From contig CM048552.1 of assembly GCA_026413225.1 (NCBI GenBank), positions 145,775,053-145,839,052 on the forward strand: 64,000 nt of DNA. The letters run 5' to 3'. This document shows positions 60,371 through 64,000 of the stretch, one piece after another. The stretch is from Otis tarda (Eukaryota > Chordata > Aves > Otidiformes > Otididae). Positions within the stretch are counted from its first letter, which is position 1; each line of letters opens with the position of its first letter. The notes under the pieces were generated by a model. That model did no database searches and was not told where the DNA came from. It saw only the letters and a list, made by a program, of their open reading frames with translations. The position numbers and the translations under genes were made by a program.

Positions 60371-62729
60371 ATAAATAGTAAGTAAACACTGAAACAAACA
60401 GGAAGCCTCCCTGTCAGTGAGTCTGTCCCCACCAGGATGGCTGGGGGCACTGACCTGTGCCACAGCAGAGTAGGCAGCCTGGGCAAGGGTTCTGCTGCTG
60501 GGCAGCATCAGTGTCTGTGTGCTGGTGGGCGGCTGGTGTCACCCTCCACTGCAGGACCAGTTCCAGAGGGGTCCTTGGGACCACAGGCTGGTGCCCATCC
60601 TGGGCAATATATAAGAGTGTATGTTAAAGATATGCTCCCTAAGGTGATGGATAAACCTGGTCAGCTGGGAGATGGTCAGCCCAGCTCCCATAAGGGGCAA
60701 TCCTGCCTTGGTTTCTGGTTGCCGCCCAGGAGGCTGTGGAGGCTGACAGCACCAGCACATTCCCAAAGCAACTGGATGGATTGATGGACAACAGTGCCAT
60801 ATAAAGGGTGGACTTGTCTCCTGCCACCCCTGTTACACAGCTGGGGATGCTGAGGGCAAGGAAAATGGACTGAAGAAAGCAGCCAAGGTCATGTGTCCTC
60901 CTCAGGCAGCACCTCCCTGACTTCAGGGGTGACCGACCACCAGTGTTACCCACATGGCATTTCTCTTATTCATCTGACGCCTACAGTTTAAAGGAGGGCC
61001 AGCATTGCCCTTTCCGGTCTGGATAAAACATTAGGTTGTTTTTATCAGGAAGAAAACCCCATAAGATCAGCCCAGTATTTTGGAGTGTGGTCCTGAGTGT
61101 GCCCAAGGCAACCACCAGAGAAGCACCATCCTGGGAACAGGTTGCTGGCTAGAAAATCCCAGCCCACTTTTTCAATGAGTACGGAAGCAGAACAAACTCA
61201 TTTATTCAGCACTGCATTGCTGTGGTGGCATTTCCCTTTGTTTTGGCCATGCGGCTCAAACAGATCCAATTCCAGCCTTCAGAGTCAGTCATGAGACCTT
61301 ATGGCTCTGGCCCATGGCGACTTGTTTTTGGCAGTTCAGTTACTGCTGAAACAGATTGTTTAATCACTCCCTCTGCCTGGTGTCTGTGAAAGCCAGCCAT
61401 TGCATATTTAAATTCACTTTCCAATACTGACATTGGTTGTAAAACCAAAGCATGGGACCCTAACAGAGCAGATTTTTCTTCCCTGTCTGTAACTTGTTGT
61501 CTTTTTGATTTGCTGACTGCCGATTCTGATGCAGCGACGTTAGCCTGGGAAGGTTCTTAAACAACACCTATGGCATTTCCCCACTCTAAGCAGCATGACA
61601 TGCAGCTACTTTTACATGTTGGTCTTGCTTGTTCTTTAAAACACCCAGTGAATTTTGCATTGCCTCATTACCCTGAAAGTTTTTTGAAGTATCCAACACA
61701 AACCTGCTGGCAAACTCGATGCTACTTGCCTTACCCTCAAAGGGAAGGGGAGGATGTGGGTCATTGCTCTCCATTTCTTTTGCATATTAGAAAATCATAA
61801 CTGTGTCCTCTTTCACTTTTCTGGAAAAAAAAAAAAAGAAAATCTAAATCCTTATTTCTTGTAGGCTGTACCTTCCATTTGAGTTGTGATCCTCCTAATC
61901 GCGTTTTTATTGGTGCAACAGACTCAAACACGGTAGCCAAGCCTCACTGATGCTGACAGCTGAAAGGAGAATTACTCCAGGTGCTTCATACACAGTGCTA
62001 TGATAAAGATAAATCCCCAAATGTTATTTTTCCTCTTCAAATCTTTTTCTCTCCCTTCTCTCTCCTGGCATTGACTCGTTTGGTTCCCACTGGACCCCCC
62101 AGCCTTTCTGCAGGATAGTCGCCCACCCACTCCACCCTTGCTTACACCCCTGCTTGAGCTCCTCGAGTGTTTGGCACTTATGTTTAATTTATTTCAGTAC
62201 TTTGGTTCCTAACTGGTTTCCATAGTTTTTAACCATCAGTGGATGTGCTTGTGTTCCCTCTCAGCATAGCCCACGGTTTGATAGCTCTTGTCCACCATTC
62301 ATTTTCCCACCAAAAATTTGAGAGAAAAAAGCTCCACTTGAAATGTCTCGCCAGTTTGATCACAAGTTGCTGACAACCACTGCTTTTTCTGCTTATCGTA
62401 AGGCCCTTCACGTATGAGGGCACTTCAGATTGCTGCCAAAAGCCTTATCGAGTTCATGATATGGCACAACCATGGTTTCTCTTTTCGCCTCTTAGCTGGT
62501 GAGATAAGGACTTTGGTTGGCCTGAGGTGGCTTTTCCCTGCCAAGCCAGGCTGCCAGAGCCTTCCTGACTGTTTCTTCGTCCTTCTTTGTCATCCCACAG
62601 GTACTTGCAAAGCAACGATTCAGTCCTTTACTCTAGCATCTTCCTTGGTGATGCAGCCCGGTGTCCTGGTCTGTGATTCCCCAGACCTTTCTTTCTCCTC
62701 TGATCTGGCTTTTCTATTTCCTTACCTAT
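60371..62729. other. Unassigned sequence, no gene recognised
   Basis: Reading frames at 60,437-60,784 (+) and 60,639-60,953 (-) overlap each other in GC-richer DNA and resemble nothing I know. An older retroelement is possible. The remainder up to the LTR has no recognisable feature. Confidence 0.4.
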
Positions 62730-63423
62730 TGTGGTGGGTTGACCAGCCAGGTGCCCACCGAGTTGCTCTGTCACTCCCCTCCTCAGCAGGACAGCGGAGG
62801 GAGAAAATAAGATGGAAAAAAAACCCTTGTGGGTCAAAACAAAGACAGTTTAATAAAGCAAAAGGAAAGGCCAAGTGTGGAAGCAAAGGAAAACAAAAAA
62901 CTTATTCTCTACTTCCCGTCAGCAGAAAATGTCCAGCCGCTTCCTGGGAAGTAGGGCTTCAGTATGCGTAGTGGTTGCTCCAGAAGACAAATATTGTAAT
63001 AACATATGCCCTCCCCTCCCCAACCCCTTCCTTCCTCTTAGCGTTTATTGCTGAGCAGATGTCATATGGTATGGACTATCCTGAGCGACCTAGTCTGGTG
63101 GAGGGTGTCCCCACCCGGGGCATGGCGGGTGGACTGGGTCATCTTTAAAGTCCCTTCCAACCCAAACCATTCTATGATTCTATGATTCCTTTGGTTAGTT
63201 TGGGTCAGCTGCCCTGGCTCTATTCCCTCCAAAGATCTTGCCCACCACTAGCCTACCCGTGAGGGAGGAATGTTGGAGAGACAGCTTTGACGCCGTGGGA
63301 GCACTGCTCAGCAGTAGCCAAAATGCTAGTGGGCTATAAACAGCTTTCTAGCAACCTTTCTAGCACAGCGCTACGAGGGCTGCTACGGGGAAAACTAACT
63401 CCATCTCAGCCAGACCCAATACA
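62730..63423 (-). mobile_element. ERVL-type solo LTR carrying a nested CR1
   Basis: Read on the minus strand it starts TGTATTGGGTCTGGC and ends GGTCAACCCACCACA, with TG and CA termini. The flanks CCTAT (62,725-62,729) and CCTGT (63,424-63,428) look like a 5-bp target duplication with one change. The conserved tgtcatatggtatgga and ggtcagctgccctggct blocks of this LTR family are visible but separated by a CR1 fragment at 63,082-63,188. Confidence 0.8.
63082..63188 (+). mobile_element. CR1 3' tail nested inside the LTR
   Basis: About 107 bp ending cattctatgattctatgattc, inserted between atggactatc and ctttggttag of the LTR. The CR1 insertion is therefore younger than the LTR. Confidence 0.85.
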
Positions 63424-63428
63424 CCTGT

Positions 63429-64000
63429 GCATTTGCTTTTTCTGATACGTTACTTGGCATTAGATCATTTGCTTTGTAAGCCGCCTGTTTTTCTTTATAG
63501 GCCACGAGTGAAAACAGCAACCAAGGGCACGACCACAGCAGCCCTGTGTACACCAGCCAGAGGAGTGACTTTCAGTAACGTGGACACGGGTGACCAGGAA
63601 AAGATCAGAGGGGAAAAGCAATCTGAACTCGCTGTTTGTCAGGAAAGCTTCTGCTCAAATCTTAAGGCAGTGTGCCAGTGTTAAACTTTCCTTAATTATT
63701 TACTCTTTCCTGACAATTTATCAAGCAGTTATATTTCAACTCATTTTCTGCAGAGATTTTCTTTATTGTCTACAAAGTGCTGATATCCTAAAATAATATT
63801 GGCAACAACATATGGAATTCTTGTAATCAGGAATTTTAAATAGACTTTAAAAATAAATAATCCTTTGTGGCAGTGCTGCACAAGCCAGCAGGCAGGTCTG
63901 CAGGCCCTTGGGTGTTGCTACCATAACGTGAAACAGCGGCTTCATAGGTAACGCATGCAGAAATCAAAGTCCTGAGGAGCTCGCAGATCTGCGGGGATGG
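63429..64000. other. Right edge, nothing recognised
   Basis: No supported gene, repeat or RNA. A plus-strand frame at 63,427-63,684 starts inside the LTR edge and has no family similarity. Confidence 0.5.

Noticed and set aside
1-64000. A novel multi-gene defence or biosynthetic system
   Set aside because: The window is ordinary bird chromosome with housekeeping genes, two lysozymes and transposon debris. No operon-like or clustered unknown genes were seen.

Overview
The window is vertebrate nuclear DNA, almost certainly from a bird. It has spliced genes with GT-AG introns, three CpG islands, many CR1 LINE fragments ending in the avian ATTCTATGATTCTATGAT-type tail, and endogenous-retrovirus LTRs of the common avian ERVL type. 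The gene order (TSGA10 position, LIPT1, MITD1, MRPL30, then two goose-type lysozyme genes) matches the segment that is human chromosome 2q11.2. The species cannot be named from the sequence.

Layout. 1-24.6 kb is gene-poor, AT-rich DNA. A CpG island at 4.0-4.6 kb carries a strong minus-strand splice donor and is probably the promoter of a gene running off the left edge. One 141-bp relic exon at 16.9-17.0 kb resembles the coiled-coil protein TSGA10 but has a frameshift; no intact TSGA10 was found. A second CpG island (24.7-25.3 kb) looks like a bidirectional promoter: a minus-strand non-coding exon on one side, LIPT1 on the other. LIPT1 (25.76-26.88 kb, +) has its whole coding region in one exon. 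A decayed retrovirus with a tRNA-His-type primer site lies at 27.9-29.1 kb. MITD1 (31.26-34.02 kb, -, seven coding exons) and MRPL30 (34.25-37.62 kb, +, five coding exons) diverge from the third CpG island with start codons about 225 bp apart. Two goose-type lysozyme genes follow, both on the minus strand: a short one without a signal peptide (41.83-45.51 kb, called LYGL) and a secreted one (51.43-54.41 kb, called LYG2). From 55.2 kb to the end there are only LINE and LTR remains and unassigned DNA.

Function. LIPT1, MITD1 and MRPL30 are housekeeping genes: mitochondrial protein lipoylation, ESCRT-III-linked abscission, and the large mitochondrial ribosomal subunit. They use CpG-island promoters. 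The lysozymes are innate-immunity enzymes; both keep the catalytic Glu and both Asp residues, but their cysteines differ sharply from the textbook goose enzyme. LYG2 has lost both partners of one disulfide. LYGL has none of the four conserved cysteines and no secretion signal.

Exon coordinates were assembled by hand from splice consensus, reading-frame continuity and remembered protein families, so they should be confirmed with RNA-seq or alignment. I saw no convincing tRNA, rRNA, miRNA or CRISPR feature.
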